Positions 63,605-64,000 of a DNA stretch of 64,000 bases are shown here, in pieces. Within the stretch, counting starts at the first letter, position 1. Each line of letters begins with the position of its first letter. This DNA comes from an uncultured Tateyamaria sp. (GTDB lineage: Bacteria > Pseudomonadota > Alphaproteobacteria > Rhodobacterales > Rhodobacteraceae): NCBI RefSeq assembly GCF_947497045.1, contig NZ_CANMEU010000001.1:62001-126000 (forward strand), in the 5' to 3' direction. Both the position numbers and the translations under genes were made by a program. The notes beneath the pieces are model-generated. The model did no database searches, had not been told where the DNA came from, and saw only the letters and a program-made list of their open reading frames with translations.

Positions 63605-64000
63605 TTAGTCTGGTTTGGGTTTGGCATCAGTTGCCTTCGCCGCCGTTTTGGCCGCTGCTTTGGCCTTGAGAGCCTCGAACTTGGCCTTGATCGCGCCCTT
63701 GCGCCGCTTTTGATAGGCCCGGATCAGCGGCACAGACACGTAATATGCGATCGTGGCCGAAACCACGCCGGGGATGATACCGCCGACCATGTAGGGAAAG
63801 AATATCTCGTCATAAAAGATCGACAGCCCCCTCCAGTCGCGCGGCTCGCCCATCGCGACACCTTTGAGGTTGTGCCAAAGATCACCGCCCGCATCGACGA
63901 ATTTGCCACCAAAAGAGCGTTCGGTTTCCTCTTTCATTTCAGCGCCCAGCAACCAGTGCCCTGTCTGCAAGGACACGACGCCAATGGGCACATATGTCAG
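63605..64000 (-). CDS. DUF2062 domain membrane protein (5' cut by window edge)
   Basis: The visible C-terminal part reads ...LTYVPIGVVSLQTGHWLLGAE, then a linker and the membrane segment FFPYMVGGIIPGVVSATIAYYVSVPLI. It ends in a Lys/Ala-rich tail (KAKAAAKTAAKATDAKPKPD). This fits DUF2062 proteins, often beside pdxJ in Rhodobacteraceae. The start lies beyond 64000. Confidence 0.78.
   Translation of the reverse strand: MTYVPIGVVSLQTGHWLLGAEMKEETERSFGGKFVDAGGDLWHNLKGVAMGEPRDWRGLSIFYDEIFFPYMVGGIIPGVVSATIAYYVSVPLIRAYQKRRKGAIKAKFEALKAKAAAKTAAKATDAKPKPD

Overview
The window reads as chromosomal DNA of a marine-type alphaproteobacterium of the Rhodobacteraceae (Roseobacter group). The evidence is high G+C content, the ChvG/ChvI-pckA-HprK-HPr block, the HIG1-like/PduO/etfBA/3-hydroxybutyryl-CoA dehydrogenase order, a methylsuccinyl-CoA dehydrogenase of the ethylmalonyl-CoA pathway, and ribosomal proteins of alphaproteobacterial type. 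No species can be named from the sequence alone.

Region 1 (1..30.3 kb) is one large translation/transcription cluster, almost all on the minus strand. In transcription order it holds tuf copy 2, tRNA-Trp, a membrane protein, secE, nusG, an OmpA-like gene, rplK, rplA, rplJ, rplL, rpoB and rpoC. A four-gene insert follows (mtfA-like peptidase, EamA transporter, glycosyltransferase, polysaccharide lyase). Then come rpsL, rpsG, fusA, tuf copy 1, rpsJ, rplC, rplD, rplW, a Fic-family gene, rplB, rpsS, rplV and the start of rpsC. The classical order is interrupted at three points (nusG/rplK, rpoC/rpsL, rplW/rplB), and hairpin terminators lie at these breaks. The two tuf copies are identical over 1,259 bp, including a palindromic repeat 3' of the gene. 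Related palindromes lie in the fusA-tuf and rpoB-rpoC gaps. Candidate autoregulatory leaders precede rplJ (L10 leader) and rplK.

Region 2 (30.3..44 kb) is mixed. It has two small lipoproteins, a cytochrome P450, an M48 peptidase overlapping a DUF898 membrane protein, parC, an SH3-domain protein and a short-chain dehydrogenase. These are followed by a cobalamin adenosyltransferase, etfB-etfA and 3-hydroxybutyryl-CoA dehydrogenase, which fit acyl-CoA/polyhydroxybutyrate metabolism.

Region 3 (44..51.4 kb) is the regulatory block of HPr, EIIA-Man, RapZ and a short HPr kinase, followed by the ChvG/ChvI two-component system and divergent pckA. It couples a permease-less phosphotransfer chain and envelope/acid sensing to gluconeogenesis.

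Region 4 (51.4..57.9 kb) holds an acetyltransferase-like protein with a LysR-like regulator, an Xre regulator, a TauE/SafE permease, methylsuccinyl-CoA dehydrogenase, a LysE exporter, a TetR-like regulator and a META-domain protein. Region 5 (57.9..64 kb, minus) is a conserved housekeeping operon: DUF2062 protein, pdxJ, a secreted protein, a Dabb protein, acpS, lepB, rnc, era, a DUF1491 protein and recO. Several of its genes are joined by 4-base start/stop overlaps.
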